Position numbers and translations under genes: made by a program. Shown in pieces: positions 63,263 through 64,000 of a stretch of DNA of 64,000 nucleotides. The DNA is from an uncultured Sulfuricurvum sp. Its GTDB lineage: Bacteria > Campylobacterota > Campylobacteria > Campylobacterales > Sulfurimonadaceae. The DNA lies in the NCBI GenBank assembly GCA_903844635.1, contig CAIMUF010000074.1, positions 186,001 through 250,000 on the forward strand. The letters are read 5' to 3'. Within the stretch, counting starts at the first letter, position 1; each line of letters starts with the position of its first letter. The notes below the pieces were generated by a model that was not told the origin of the DNA, did no database searches, and saw nothing but the letters and a program-made list of their open reading frames with translations.

Positions 63263-64000
63263 TTAATCTAATTTAACATTAATGACAAGCCCCATTGAAT
63301 CATGCTTGTCAAAGGGCTTGCTGATTCGAGCGGTTTCTATGCAGAGCATATGGCAATAATCATTCGCCTCCATATCTGCAATCTCGGCGGAGCGTTCGAT
63401 CCATGGATTCCAAACCACAACATCACTGTGCCCTTGGTGGATTAGACGGAGCGTTTGCTCAGGGGTGGTGAGGAGATTTTCACTCTGAGGATGGCTGTAG
63501 ATGCGGTCTACTTCGTTGTGAATTTGGAGAGTCGCTTCTGCTGTGGTGACATGAGTGTTTTCTTGGAGGGAATCACTATAACAATCCCCTAAACCGCTGA
63601 TAGTTGAATGGGCAATGTCAGAGGTGGAGAGATAGGTGTGCAGTGCGCCTGTTGTTGGGATCGGTGCGTCGATATTCAGCTGTATTTCACATGTTGACCC
63701 TAAATGCATCTGAAGTGTGAGGGTGAAAGGGTGAGGCCAAATCTCTCTTGTTTTTGGGGAGTCGCTTAGGCGAAACTCAAGGTGAACGCCACTGTTGGTA
63801 TCGTCTCGACTGATCAGTTCCCAGGGCATCAGTCTGGCAAAACCGTGTGCGGGAGAGAATGCTTTGCCAAACCACGGCCAGCAAATAGGGACACCGCCTC
63901 GAAAGGCTTTATCCGAAGTGTAGTGGGAAATGTCACTGGACCAAAGAACATCTGAAGTGCCAGTTGGGATCCAACTGATCAGTTGTGCCCCTTGGTGCAA
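63263..64000 (-). CDS. Hexose-6-phosphate mutarotase (YeaD-type), partial
   Basis: The C-terminal 245 residues of an aldose 1-epimerase-family protein, open at the window edge. Motifs: HQGAQLISW, AFRGGVPICWPWFG, HGFARLMPWEL and, near the end, VVWNPWIERSAEIADM and YCHMLCIETAR, with acidic residues in the usual place for YeaD. The codon at 64000 (TTG) is not the real start; the gene continues beyond the window. It would interconvert anomers of a hexose 6-phosphate. Confidence 0.88.
   Translation of the reverse strand: MHQGAQLISWIPTGTSDVLWSSDISHYTSDKAFRGGVPICWPWFGKAFSPAHGFARLMPWELISRDDTNSGVHLEFRLSDSPKTREIWPHPFTLTLQMHLGSTCEIQLNIDAPIPTTGALHTYLSTSDIAHSTISGLGDCYSDSLQENTHVTTAEATLQIHNEVDRIYSHPQSENLLTTPEQTLRLIHQGHSDVVVWNPWIERSAEIADMEANDYCHMLCIETARISKPFDKHDSMGLVINVKLD

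Overview
The window reads as a chromosome segment of a Campylobacterota bacterium, most like a free-living Sulfuricurvum/Sulfurimonas-type organism. That assignment is inferred from overall protein character, TATAAT-only promoters, and abundant c-di-GMP and chemotaxis sensors. No rRNA or other species marker is present, so it stays at class or order level. Tightly packed housekeeping genes flank a long accessory region at about 19.1-45.2 kb.

Left flank (1-19 kb). A small membrane protein and a FetB-type permease are followed by two overlapping c-di-GMP genes (FIST-GGDEF-EAL and NMT1-SBP3-GGDEF). A minus-strand selenium/thiol/metal cluster follows: mnmH, selD, a transglutaminase-like protein, a TusA-MerT fusion and a MerP-like protein. 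After an MCP comes a chained signalling operon: two PhnD-like binding proteins, a TolC-family protein, a third PhnD-like protein, a histidine kinase and a response regulator. The response regulator is cut in its GGDEF domain by an IS21-family element (19091-21675).

Accessory region (19.1-45.2 kb). To the right of the IS lie a serine resolvase and then a minus-strand run of about 13 overlapping small genes (22.4-27.0 kb). Most are membrane proteins, joined by an RNase H-like and a WGR-like protein; I recognise no known system. Next comes a plus-strand block with AlpA, a DUF3987 NTPase, an array of CCGACA/TGTCGG motifs, three unknown genes, a promoter with a nested stem-loop, and a divergent tyrosine recombinase (28.3-32.6 kb). 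The last part is a type I restriction-modification operon (32.6-43.6 kb) with added genes: a DUF1016 nuclease between hsdM and hsdS, and a KAP NTPase, a membrane coiled-coil/winged-helix protein, a DUF3800 protein and a possible BECR-fold RNase between hsdS and hsdR. A P4-type integrase beside tRNA-Phe closes the island.

Right flank (45.2-64 kb). This holds core genes: murD-mraY, gpmI, fabG-acpP-fabF-accA, rpe-trpF-dnaQ-like, a CheX-like/HDOD pair, rpmB, argJ and prs. It ends in a decayed polysaccharide locus: a Wza-type lipoprotein, a Wzz-type protein cut at its C-terminus, a wecB remnant with an in-frame stop that joins it tail to tail, and a partial hexose-phosphate mutarotase. A dispersed palindromic repeat family (CGTCATTCCCGC... 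/ ...GAGGATGACG) occurs at five loci and corrupts naive start or stop calls of three genes.

The best candidates for an undescribed system are the KAP/membrane/DUF3800/BECR cassette inside the type I locus and the small-membrane-protein operon with the RNase H-like protein.
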